Assembly (NCBI GenBank): GCA_949752745.1 | Contig: OX457031.1 | Location: forward strand, 27,420,882-27,484,881 | DNA: 64,000 bases | Source: Protula sp. h YS-2021 | Lineage: Eukaryota; Annelida; Polychaeta; Sabellida; Serpulidae | Reading direction: 5' to 3' | Shown: one piece after another, positions 45,775 to 56,757 of the stretch | How the letters are laid out: every line of letters starts with the position of its first letter | Position numbering within the stretch: the first letter of the stretch is position 1 | The notes under the pieces: model-generated | The model's input: the letters and a program-made list of their open reading frames with translations, nothing else | Told to the model about the DNA's origin: nothing | Databases searched by the model: none | Position numbers and translations under genes: made by a program

Positions 45775-46014
45775 GATAGTTGTTGTCATATATATATATA
45801 TATATCGACACTCAAAGACTTTTTCATCATTTGAGAGCTGGATGTGGAACCGAATGGATGTATCAACGCAGCATTTGTTCGAAATCTTACCATTGGCCAC
45901 AGTCTTAGAAGACCCTAAAGCATGTACACACTTCAGAAGTGAATGGAAGCGTGCGTAGAAGGTGAATGGGAGGAGATGGAAAACCCTATAAAAGCACCTT
46001 TCACGAAAACATTA

Positions 46015-46676
46015 GATGTCCTCTAGTGAAAGTCAAACAGACACAGTCTTAAAAGACACTTAAAGCATGTACACACTTCAGAAGTAATGGAAGCGAACGT
46101 TTAGAAGGTAAATGGAAGAGATGGAAAACCCCATAAAAGCACCTGTCACGGAAACATGCTTGTATAGAATGCGGTGCATTGTACAACAGCCAAGAAGCTT
46201 TGTTCAAACATATGAACCATTGTAGCGAGGGCAACGATGACAGCAGTTATGAAAGTGAGTCAGAAATACTCTGTTTAGTATGATATGGTCCAAGAAGTAT
46301 ATGATGACTATGATGACAAATTTCAAGAAAAGGTTTCAGAATATGAAGAACAAGGGATTGAAGATGCGCGTGAAAGAGCAAGTGATGACCTTTGACCCAC
46401 TTATAAGCACAGCCTAAACCAAATGTTTATGAGACCATTCAAAAATATTCAACGTCTAGAACAAAGCGAACATTATTAACCCATTTTAGAAGACTTAATT
46501 ACTTTGTTGATGAAAAACATTGCGAGTATTCAAAGGCATTAAAGGCGACTATAAGAAGAAACGATGCATTCTTTGAAGAGCTTCTAGATGAGGTGGAGAA
46601 TGATGAAAGCAGCGACGAAGAAAGTGATGTGGATGAGGACAGTGAGGTGCAAAAGAGTGAAACAGATAAAGAATAA
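46015..46676 (+). pseudogene. Decayed zinc-finger/acidic-tail gene, right copy
   Basis: Plus strand, pointing outward. ATG at 46,015 opens MSSSESQT. Within about 35 bp the frame is broken by a local duplication: 46,040-46,155 repeats 45,900-46,015 (AGTCTTAGAAGACCCTAAAG, TGTACACACTTCAGAAGT). The finger resumes at 46,155 (CIECG, EALFKHMNHC). The middle has stops, but EVSEYEEQGIEDARERASDD-type sequence is readable around 46,330-46,390. The acidic end (EVENDESSDEESDVDEDSE) closes at TAA 46,674-46,676. The damage differs from the left copy, so the arms decayed independently. Confidence 0.65.
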
Positions 46677-46929
46677 TAGGCTGATTTGACTAAACTTTAT
46701 AATAAAGACTTCCTATCAACAAATGTTGTGACAGTTTATTGAGCTAAGCACTGCCCATTTAAGTGATTTAATAAAACTATTCAAAATATGTCATACGTTT
46801 TGATGTGTAACGCAGTTTCAACGTTCTTCACATATTCAACGTTCAGTTTATCCTTCATTAAAGACAAAGTCCTGCTGAACAGATTGGTAAAAAAATGGCT
46901 GAAATCGGTCTAGTAGTTTTAAAGTCATA

Positions 46930-47665
46930 TTCGAATAAAGTTTTTAGGTAAATGACGTCATCTGTTACGTCATCAACGACCCCATCAATAAAAACAAAGT
47001 CTTCCTAAACACTATGTTGAAAAGATGGTTAAAATGGGTCCAATAGTTTTAAAGTTATGCTCGATTAAAATTTTTAGGTAATGACGTCATCCGTAACATC
47101 ATCAATGACTTAATCAATAAATTTAAAGTCTTCCTCAATACTATGGTAAAAAGATGGCCGAAATTGACCGAATAGTTTCGAAGATATACATGTTTTAAAA
47201 AAAATTTTAGTATATGACGTCTTCCATAAACACTTTGAGGTCTCCCTAAACACGACGGTGAAAAGATGGTTGAAATTGACTGTGTAGTTTTTAAGATATA
47301 CACGTTTAAACTTTTTAGTATGTGACGTCATAAGCGACGTCATCCGTAAATACTTAGTCTTACTTGAAATTTTGTGTATATCACGTCATCGATGGCTTCA
47401 TTTGTAACATCATCTGTGACGTCATCCATAAACACTTGAAGTCTTCCTGAATACTATGTTGAAAAGATGGCTGAAATTGACTGAGTAGTTTTAAGGATAC
47501 ACACGTTTAAAATTTTTCGGTAAATGACGCCATCCGTGACGTCATCAGCGACGTCAACAATAAACACATAAAGTTCCATTGATTACTATGGTGAAAAGAC
47601 GGTTGAAATGGACCGAATAGTTTTAAAGATATACACTTTTTAATACTTTTTAATATATAACGTCA
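46930..47665. repeat. TGACGTCA-bearing array, right arm
   Basis: Inverted partner of 43,015-43,870, with AAATGACGTCATCTGTTACG, TAATGACGTCATCCGTAAC and similar units separated by 100-130 bp. Several TGACGTCA sites are kept in both arms. Confidence 0.85.
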
Positions 47666-49869
47666 TCCATGGGGTTTGAGGAAACTGTTTTTCGTCCCTG
47701 GGGATCTGACGAGACCGTTTCGTCAAACCTTATCAGGGTTTGACGAAACTTTTTTATACCACTTCAGGAAACTGTTTTTAAACCCGCAAGAGTTTGAAAA
47801 CATTAAGGTTAGGAGATTCGTGCTCACAATGCCACTTCCAGAAACTGTTTTCATATCACTTCCGGAAACTGTTTTCAGACCCGTTTTACACACTGAGACA
47901 GCACATTCTTTTTTTATATACTTATGTTTCTTTTAATTTTCTTTCATTTGTTTATTTGTTTATCTTTTTTATTTATTTATTTATTATTTATCCTTTTTTT
48001 ATTATTTTTCATTTCTTAATTTATTTTACGTTTTATTTGTTTTTTTTATTACTTGTTTATTTATTTTTTTATTTATTTTTATTCTTTTATTTATTTCATT
48101 TTTATTTGTTTATTTTTTTATTTCAGGTTGAGGCCCATAAATAGGAGTATGAAAACAGTTCCTGGAAAATGACATGAAAACAGATTGGATACAGTGTCCT
48201 TGAATGAGATCAAAGTTATAATGTCCTTGACATCCACTGTCCTTGAATGATGTCAAGGTTATAGTCCCTGAGGAAACAAGGTCAAGGTTAAATGTACGCG
48301 TGTCTTTTCACGTGCCTGGATAGGATCACGAAAGTACATATGTATTTTTACGAAAGTGTCCTTGACGAAATCAGGTCAAGGTTAAATGTACACCTGTCTT
48401 TTCACGTGCCTGGATGGGATGACGAAAGTACATGTGTACTTTGACGAAAGTGTCCTTGACGAAATGAGGTCAAGGTTAAAAGTACACGTGCCTGGAGGGG
48501 ATGACGAAAGTACATGACGAAATCATGCGTCATTTCGTCTCTCAATGCTTTGACAAAATCATTTAAATTCACTTGCGGAAACTGCGCTCAAACCCCTATG
48601 GGTTTGAAAACACAAACCGCCACGTCTGAAAACTGTTTTCAAACCTACAATACAACGCGCGCGCTTTTCTACTACTTCCGCAAACTGTGCTAATACCCAC
48701 TTCCAAAAACAAAATAGGGATATGAGCACCGGAAGTGACGGCATAATTCTACTACCAGAAAATGTGCTCACATTCCTATTTTATATCTACCACCAATCTT
48801 TATTAGTCTATATGCTAGATATATCCGAAATATCTTAGCAATTGCGAAAGAATTTTAGGCTAGAGAGCATTTACAAGCCAAATGTTAACAGACGGACAGA
48901 CAGACGGACGGCGACAACCATAGCAATAGCTAAAGACATTAACAGAAGCGAAAATTGAAGAATCCAGGAATGACCTTCAATGACTTTTCAAAGACAAAAT
49001 TTAGTCGGCTTGAGACCAGATTTAGTCAGCTCGAAATAAAACAGTCAGTTTCTTGAGACAAAATTTCGTCAACTTGAGGCCAGATTTAGTCAGCTCGAGA
49101 TAAAACAGTCAGTTTCTTTAGACAAATTTAGTCAGCTTGAGACCAGATTAAATCAGTTTTAGATAAACTTCCACGCATAGTCCTTTCGAGGAAATCGCTC
49201 AAGGACATGGATCCCCTTCGTAAGAGGCATTAGCTGATAAATTCAAAGTCCAGTAATCTGTGTCTGGTGCTGCCCTATGATGGCTATAGGAACAGGTGGG
49301 AAAAAAGAAGGAAAGATGAGGAAATAGTGGAGAGAAGAGCCAGAAAGGAAGTCCAGTTAGTCGGCTCCTACGGCATGCACGGAACGGAAAGCAGTGGGTC
49401 TACTGTTAAGATTCCCACAACTCACAATGGAAAAAGTCCAGTAGTCAAAATATAACAACTGCTCACATCAAATTAAGTAGAGATTTGCTTGAACCCTGTT
49501 CACACAATGTATTAGTCTCTAAAACAAAATTGGAAACTCAGACATGACCTTGAAGTCATGAGAGGTCACGAAGTAAAATCAGAACAGAAGTCATGTGCAT
49601 CAAACCAACACACAAGACAACGCCGAAAATGAAAGAATCAAATCTACGAAGGCAATGAAAACTAGACCGAATTTCGGTACACGTGGCGAAATGGTACCCA
49701 CTTGCAATGGTACAATCTATCTGGTCAAAGACATTTTTCAGTGTTCCGACACAATTATCAGCTTCCGAATTATTATCTTGAACGAGGACATCGAAGTAAA
49801 TATAATGTTATCCCTTTGGGTGCAAATAATCATATTCAGTTTTCTAACCGTTTTCGAGGTAATGGTCAA

Positions 49870-51165
49870 CCTCCGGTTTTTGATCTTGACCATGACGGAG
49901 GAGGTCAAGGTCACCGTGGAAGATCTTACATACCGTCTTTTAGGCCCCAACGGTAGAAAATAAGCTCAAAATGGCCCTATCTCTAACCGTTTTCGAGATA
50001 ATGGTCAACTTCCGGTTTTTGACCTTGACCAGGACCGAAGAGGTCAATGTCACCGAGGTTCCTCTTATATACCGTCTTTTCAGCCCAAAGGGTCGAAAAT
50101 AAGCTCAAAATCGCTCTATCTGTAACCGTTCTCGAGATAATGGTCAACTTCCGGTTTTTGACCTTGACCATGACGGAGGAGGTCAAGGTCACCGAGGTAC
50201 CGCTTAACGTCTTTTAGCCCAAAAGGGTCGAAAATAAGCTCAAAAGCGCTCTATTTCTAACCTTTTTGGAGATAATGGTCAACTTCCGGTATTTGACCTT
50301 GACCTTGACCGTGGTGGTCAGGGTCACTGGGGTACATCTTATACAACGTCTTTTACGTCCAAAAGGGTCGAAAATAAGCTCAAAATCGCTCTATCTCTAA
50401 CCAATTTCGAGATAATGGTCAACTTCCGGTTTTTGACCTTGACCATGACGGAGGAGGTTAAGGTCACTAGGGTACATCTTATACAACGTCTTTTAGAATA
50501 AGCTCAAAATCGCTCTATCTCTAACTGTTTTCGAGATAATGGCCAACTTTCGGTTTTTGACCTTGACCATGACGGAAGAGATCAAGGTTACCGAGGTACC
50601 GCTTATATAACGTCTTTTAGGCCAAAAGGGTCGAAAATAGGCTCAAAACAGCTCTGTCTCTTACCGTTTTCGAGATAATGGTTAAATTCAGGTTTTTGAC
50701 CTTGACCATGACGGAAGAGGTCAAGGTCACCGAGATACCTCTTACATACCGTATTTTAGGCCTAAACGGTAGAAAATAAGCTCATAATCGCTCTATCACT
50801 AACCGTTTTCGAGATAATGGTCAACTTCCGGTTTTTCACCTTGACCATGACGAAGAAGGTCAAGGTCACCCAGGTACCTCTTACATAACATCTTTTAGGC
50901 CCAAAAGGTCGAAAATAAGCTCAAAATCGCTAACCGTTTTCGAGATAATGGTCAACTTCCGGTTTTTGACCTTGATCATGACGGAAGAGGCCAAGGTCAG
51001 TGAGGTACCTCTTACATAACGTCTTTTAGGCCCAAAGGATCGAAAATAAGCTCAAAACCGCTCTATTTCTAATCTTTTTGGAGATAATGGTCAACTTCCG
51101 GTTTTTGACCTTGACCATGACGGAGGTCAAAGTCAAAAACCGTTTTCGAGATAATGGACAATTTA
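49870..51165. repeat. ~139-bp array of TGACCTTGACC repeats, right arm
   Basis: Inverted partner of 39,650-40,965. About ten units with GATAATGGTCAACTTCCGGT and TTTTTGACCTTGACCATGAC. The order of variant units mirrors the left arm (for example the shortened unit near 50,490). Confidence 0.92.
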
Positions 51166-51416
51166 GCTCTAACGGATTACGATCTGAAACGAATCCACCT
51201 ATCAATGCGGCCTGTAGGCGCGTGAGACTGCCGTATATACAGTAACCCAGTGCCGATTTTCAAAAGTCCGCCATTTTGTCAATTTAAGTCTCATCCGGAA
51301 AATTCTTGGTTATTGCACTGCGAAAGAGTCCAGAGAAGCTGTGTACAGAAGTTGAAACGAATGAATCTATTAATGTGGCCTGTAGGCGCGTCAGACTGCC
51401 GTATATACGCTAAGTC

Positions 51417-52312
51417 CAGTGCTGATTTTCAGAAGTCCGCCATTTTGTCAATTTTTTCTGATCCGAAAAATTCTAAGTCACTGCACTGCGGAAGGGTCCA
51501 GAGAAGCCGTACATCAAATACTATAATTTTGACGATCTGTCATGAATCGAAATAAAATGTAACATTTCACACCTTTAATATCCGTATGCTCTATCAGTAT
51601 ACATAAAATTCAAAATTCAATTATCAGTTTGAGACATCTAGCCTGAACACTATGTCGAAAATGCGCTAAGAAATGCGTTAAGTTCCAATAATCGACAAAA
51701 AATACAGCCAACTCGACTTTTTGCATGAATTGGAATAAAAATACGACGCTGCACACCTTCAATATATGGCTCTGTCTGCGCACGAAATTTCAAAATAATC
51801 CAATTAATCGTTTTGGAGATCTAGCTCGGACACGACGAAGGAAATGCGTCAAGCTCCAATAATCGAACAAAATATGATTATTTTAACAATTTTTCATGAA
51901 TCCAATCCAAATTAAGATTTTTGCACACCTGAATATGTACTCTATCCGTAGTTGAAATTTCAGAATAATCCAACATATACGCTCGGATATATATCCCCGC
52001 CCGACCTTCCATCCTGCGGACAAAATTGTGTGAATGCTAATTTTTAACAAATTTCAAATTACAGTCATTTTGACACTTTTGTCGTGAATCGGAATAAGAT
52101 ACCAAGCTGCACGCGTCTAAAATTTGCTCTCTCCGTATGTGAAATTTCAAAACAATCCAATGAATAGTTTGCGAGATCTAGCCTTGACACAACGCAGAAA
52201 ATGTAAATAATTCATTTAATCCTATTCTTTCAGAGATACAGCCCGGACACGCATGCGCACAGACACACAAACTCAAAACTATGTCCCTCGGTAACTCGGT
52301 GGATAACAAAAA
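51417..52312 (+). mobile_element. H-core remnant followed by family K element fragment
   Basis: 51,417-51,520 continues H-type core. 51,530-52,290 has about four K units of ~170 bp (CTGCACACCTTCAATATATG, GAGATCTAGCTCGGACACGA). It ends near ACACGCATGCGCACAGACAC, TATGTCCCTCGGTAACTCGG and TGGATAAC, a decayed 3' hairpin of the common style. The 5' end is not identified. Confidence 0.5.
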
Positions 52313-53174
52313 AATTCACAAGACACCCACGAACCATGCGGGAGCACTGTAGAAAGGGGAAAATTTATCCTGCGGTTTGACGGACTAACAGTCCAGTCAA
52401 AAACATTGACCTGATCAGGTAGGGGTAGAAAATGTTCTTAACGCTTTTAAAACTGAAAAAAAAAAAACAGCAGAATACTTCAAGTAAAATGATCGATTTT
52501 TACAAATAATCAATATAACACACAGGAAAGAAAAGAGGAATAACATAGAAGCGGGAAGGTGGTATTTTAAAGTATCCCTGAAACGATTACATAAAAAATT
52601 ATTTTTCCGAAATTGAAATTCAACACGGCCAAATATTAAACAAAATTGCAATTGCAAATAAAATGTACCTTCCCACCTGACCACACAAGCTTATTGAACA
52701 CAAAAACACGCACACAAAGTAAGCCCTTCCAACACACCAAACACCCCCACCCCACCATCCCCTAGCCAGTTCTTAATCCCAAAGATCAATTGAAATCAAG
52801 TATAATTTACTTGGATCAACCAGTCATTTTTTAGTAGCAGAGATAAGCAGCTGTACAAACGTGTACAAAGTGATAATCAAGCTTATGTGAGTTTGATGTT
52901 AAACAGAAAGGCTAAAGGATGGGCTGAACAAAAGACCAATCAAACAATCACAAAGTTAGTAACTTAATCAAAGTCCTGTATGCTCATCTGCATGTGCAAA
53001 CGCCGTGTGTTTCATTTTCCTGTAGGTTTCAATGAGGAGTAATTACAACTGCAAAAGTTACTTATCTTTGTTCTCCGAATTGGTTCCTTTGGTGGTATCT
53101 GTGTCAACAAATAAAAATAGAAAATTACGTAACGTTTTGAAATTACATAGGACATAACCCGACTTCTATTCAAA
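52313..53174. other. Unique stretch, no gene seen
   Basis: AT-rich, with short frames only. A minus-strand 89-codon frame at 52,415-52,684 is phenylalanine/leucine-rich but shows no motif and is not called. Confidence 0.45.
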
Positions 53175-53902
53175 CAAGCATGTCCAAGGACATAACCCAG
53201 CCGAGCTACCAAACAAGGAAAAGAGAGAACAAGTGAGTTTTTGTGAAACACGAGCTGACCCCAACCGCCCCCAAATTCAAAGGGGTATAAAGTCAATTTT
53301 TCACCACTTCCGGATGACTAAATCTGACCAAAGTACCAAAAGGCACATGTATGTTTACAAGCTTAATTTCCCCCAAAAAAACTCCAATTATCACCCATTT
53401 TGGTCAATTTGACCACTTCCCGATGACTGAATCTGACCAAAAGTACCAAAAGGCACATCTACAGATCGAGACTTTTCTTTTGAGCCTATTCATAATGTTC
53501 TACGACTAATAGAACCGAAGATATAGCGTGTGCAAGCTTATTTCACTAAAACCTCAATTATCGACCATTTTGGTAAATTTGACCACAATTTCAGGCACAT
53601 CTACAGGTCGAGACCTTTCATTTAAGCTAACTATCAATGCTCTACGATCAATAAAACTGCAGATATGGCGTGTCCAAAAAAGCGATGCCGGACAGACGGA
53701 CAGACAGACAGACGGACGTTGGAGAGGTTGGGTTTTGACGATTCACGTATTAACCGACATTTACACAATTTCACAAAAATTTTTTAACTTACCACCAATT
53801 CGGCATTTTTTGTCATTTGCGAAAAAGGCGAAGTCCAGGTGGAGAAGCACCTAAGAAACTTTCGATTAAAATTTTATAGCTATTTGAAAAAGACCGAGAG
53901 AA
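53175..53902 (+). mobile_element. Family C element, truncated (C3)
   Basis: 5' end CAAGCATGTCCAAGGACATA and ACCCAGCCGAGCTACCAAAC. Internal units differ from C1/C2 at first (ACCACTTCCCGATGACTGAA, TACAGATCGAGAC), then GGACAGACAGACAGACGGAC and the C-type block GAGAGGTTGGGTTTTGACG. It stops where D6 starts; no 3' hairpin. Confidence 0.6.
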
Positions 53903-53903
53903 A

Positions 53904-54966
53904 CTAGACCCACAGTAAGGCAGCATCCCCCACGAAGCAGTAAAAGTAAATGCATGAGAAAGCTACAGGTAAAAATCAACGATTTTTGACAGCTATACTC
54001 ACGTGAATTGGCAGATTTTCAAAATAACAACTTCAATTTAAATATTTATCACACACTTTGAATAATCCTTAAAACACCAAAATGAGCAACGTTTCCTGAA
54101 ACGCCACCGCATTTCATTTTTTTTCTTAAATAGGCATTAATTACAGACCATACGTAAATCGCAACATTACATAATAGTCAGATGTATTTCTGAAACAAAC
54201 GTCGAATGCAGAAATGTAAATACCAAAACAAAAATATCGTCTCACGGCTAAGTTGAAGCTAAAAATTCACCATTTCTATAATTTCCCACGACGTCAAGTT
54301 TTGGCCGATTTTGACAATAATGCCACGTTGCACATCTTCAATTTATATATATTAACCATGCAAGGTTTCAGGTTCCTAAGACAATCACTTCTATGAGAAG
54401 TGGGCCGGACAAAACGTCGTCAAGCCAAAAATTTACCATATTTGACAATTTCAACGACCTCAATTTTTGGCCGATTTTGACAATAATGCCACCTTGCACA
54501 TCTTCAATACATATATATTCACCATGCAAGGTTTCAGGTTCCTATGACAATCCCTTCTATATATAAGAAGTCGGCCGGACAAAACAGTTTCACAGCTAAG
54601 TTCAAGCCAAAAATTCACAATTTTTAACAATTTCCCCCAACGCCAATTTTTGGCCGATTTTGACAATGATGCCACGTTGCACATCTTCAATATATATATT
54701 TTCACCACGCAAGGTTTCACGTTCGAACGACAATTCCTTCTATGAAAAGTCGGCCGTGCAAAACATCGTCTCACGGCTAAGTTCAAGCAAAAATTCACAA
54801 ATTTTAACAATTTCCCACGACGTCAATTTTTGGCCGAGTTTGACAATAATGTCACGTCGCATATCTTCAATATATATATTTTCACCATGCAAGGTTTCAG
54901 GTTTCTATGAAAAGTCGGCCGGACAAAACATAGTCTCACGGCTAAGTTCAAGCCAAAAATTCTTCT
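53904..54966 (+). mobile_element. Family D element, 3'-truncated (D6)
   Basis: Starts CTAGACCCACAGTAAGGC and ATCCCCCACGAAGC, inserted in C core after GACCGAGAGAAA. About four ~180-bp units resemble D4 (GCCACGTTGCACATCTTCAA, CACCATGCAAGGTTTCA, AAGTCGGCCGGACAAAAC). It ends abruptly at about 54,966, next to the X repeat. Confidence 0.65.
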
Positions 54967-54979
54967 GACAGTAATTCCT

Positions 54980-56063
54980 ACCACTTTTATTTTGTATCAC
55001 TCGGTCGCAATCTGTCCAAGCCCGAGGGTTTCAGTGGACATGTGAAGGAACGTCTTTATATCTCCGCAGATTATGTGCCCATTGCCCAATCAAAGCTCTG
55101 TAGCTTTATGATGTGCAAAATTGGCATTCAGCAGATACGCGAATGATTTTCAACTGGAAACTCCGGCCAACAGTTAGAAATCGTACCTTTATGCAAGCCA
55201 CCTGGCTCGCCCGGCATATTGGGTAGTACGAGGCAGTACAAAGAATCCAAAACTGTCCAGGGAAGAGGTCTCGGCTGGGTTACTGGCATCTGCATGTCTG
55301 GCCTGCTGGCGGTTGGGTCTGCGGTTGGTTGTCTCTGCTAACCCTGTCGCAGATTTGCGGCTAGTTGCCTGGCGACGTATGACGCTCTGACTTTCCATAG
55401 GTGATCATGGATACACACTCTATACACCACTGAAACACTGACCAAAACTGGTGATCACACATGTGAACCATCAATAACAAAAGAATACAAAACAGTGAAT
55501 ATTTTTATTTCTTCGGTTGAACATTACTTTTCTATATAAAGAGGGGAACAGCAAAGCTTTGCACAAGGAAAATTAAGGTAAAACATTTACACTTGAGTTC
55601 ATAAAAATAATTACTGTTTGAAAGAGATTATCGGTGTTGATTCATTACTTGCACTGATTTGGCCAAAGATACACACTTACATATTTCAAAGCGCAGTTGC
55701 TTATCAAAACAAAATGTTATCTGATTCAAATTTGCGATTAACTGGAATCTAGTTCGATCCATTTAATTCTCGTGTTGTTTTCAAATTTCACCTCAAATTG
55801 GGAAACCGAAATTAAAATCTTTATCTACACTTAATTGATATTATTAGATTAACATCGAACTGGAAAACATCGATTGGGCGTCGAATACTAGAGACACTTT
55901 CTAAAATTAACATTGAATTACTTCCAGCGACTCGTTTTGTCCTGTTTGGTTTGAAAGCATGCTTAAGGCTGAGAAATGATGGAGATGGCACTCGGTAGCA
56001 TGTGCGCTACCATGCGCATCAAAACGGGACGAGGTGTTCCGCAACCGCAATTCTTATACTGAA
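54980..56063 (+). repeat. X repeat, first direct copy
   Basis: Matches 56,860-57,925 in the same orientation and 61,497-62,470 in reverse. Marks are TTTTGTATCACTCGGT, TCTCCGCAGATTATGTGCCC, GCCACCTGGCTCGCCCGGCA and TGTTTGGTTTGAAAGCATGC. A minus-strand frame (HDHLWKSQSVIRRQATSRK) is partly open in several copies, but they share DNA ancestry and I recognise no protein. Confidence 0.85.
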
Positions 56064-56757
56064 CTAGAAATGTGTCCGTTGGAGCACATATAGCCCGCCT
56101 GCCTCCATTTGTCACACCCTTGAGAGAAGTTTTTTAGACATATTCTTCACAGAAGTTAATGACATAAAGCTCTACACGTGTGTATGTACTGAAAACGTGC
56201 ATTTTGAGCCTAAGTTCGGGCGACCCTTATGGACTGACGGACGAACCGACGCAGACACAAAGGAGAGGTACACAACTGTAACCCATAAGCTTTCAATCCA
56301 TACAGGTTTCAGGTTGATTAAAGCAAAAGCCTAGGACAAGTTCGGTCCACAAACTAGAAACTACGCTGATAGCCTTTCTGCCCCTAGGTTCAGAGGCCAC
56401 ACACGGACCGACGGAAAAACCGACGTCAGCCCCAAGAGGAGGTGCACAACTACGACCCATAAGCTTTCAATCCATATAGGTTTCAGGTTTATTGAAGCAA
56501 AACCCTAGGACAAGATCGGTCCACAAAACTTAAAAACTGCGCTAATAGCCGTTCTGCACCTAACTCGACACATATATGAAGTCACAACGGAGCCCAAATT
56601 TTTCTTTCACCAAAGTAGGCTTATTTTAGCAAAGAAACGCGTATATAGGCCTAATATGAAACTTTTGTCTTGAGTCACGCACGCACGCACACATAAGCAC
56701 AAGGGCAAATCAAAAACATAATAGCCCTTCCGACTATCCTCGCGCGGGCTATAAAAA
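56064..56757 (+). mobile_element. Full-length family G element (G1)
   Basis: Starts CTAGAAATGTGTCCGTTGG, where ATGTG and CACAT can pair (hairpin with GGAGCACAT), then TATAGCCCGCCTGCC. Two ~190-bp core units follow (GACGGACGAACCGACG, CATAAGCTTTCAATCCATA, CCTAGGACAAG), then ACGCACGCACGCACACATA. In the 3' hairpin ATAGCCC pairs with GGGCTAT (56,721-56,752), then AAAAA. Right flank TTTC. Confidence 0.75.

Larger units (their letters stand above)
45775..51416. repeat. Right arm of the 13-kb palindrome
   Basis: Inverted counterpart of 38,264-44,865. Order outward: inner block; pseudogene; TGACGTCA array (46,930-47,665); GGAAACTGTTTTC-rich block with (TTTA)n at 47,930-48,123; ~65-bp tandem (48,985-49,170); block to 49,860; TGACCTTGACC array (49,870-51,165); H core to 51,416. 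At 51,183 the sequence passes directly from ATCCGTTAGAGC-type (complement) into H core, where the left arm has about 1.1 kb more. Confidence 0.9.

Noticed and set aside
44926..45900. Long minus-strand frames of 324 and 134 codons
   Set aside because: They are the CAA-rich spacer read in reverse (leucine, cysteine and valine only), partly through F2.
47794..48144. Phenylalanine/tyrosine-rich 116-codon frame resembling a membrane protein
   Set aside because: It is the (TTTA)n stretch of the right arm; the left arm has the matching (AAAT)n.
38264..51416. Palindrome as an assembly artefact
   Set aside because: The arms differ by many substitutions, indels and independent gene lesions, which a chimeric join would not create; long reads would still be needed to be certain.
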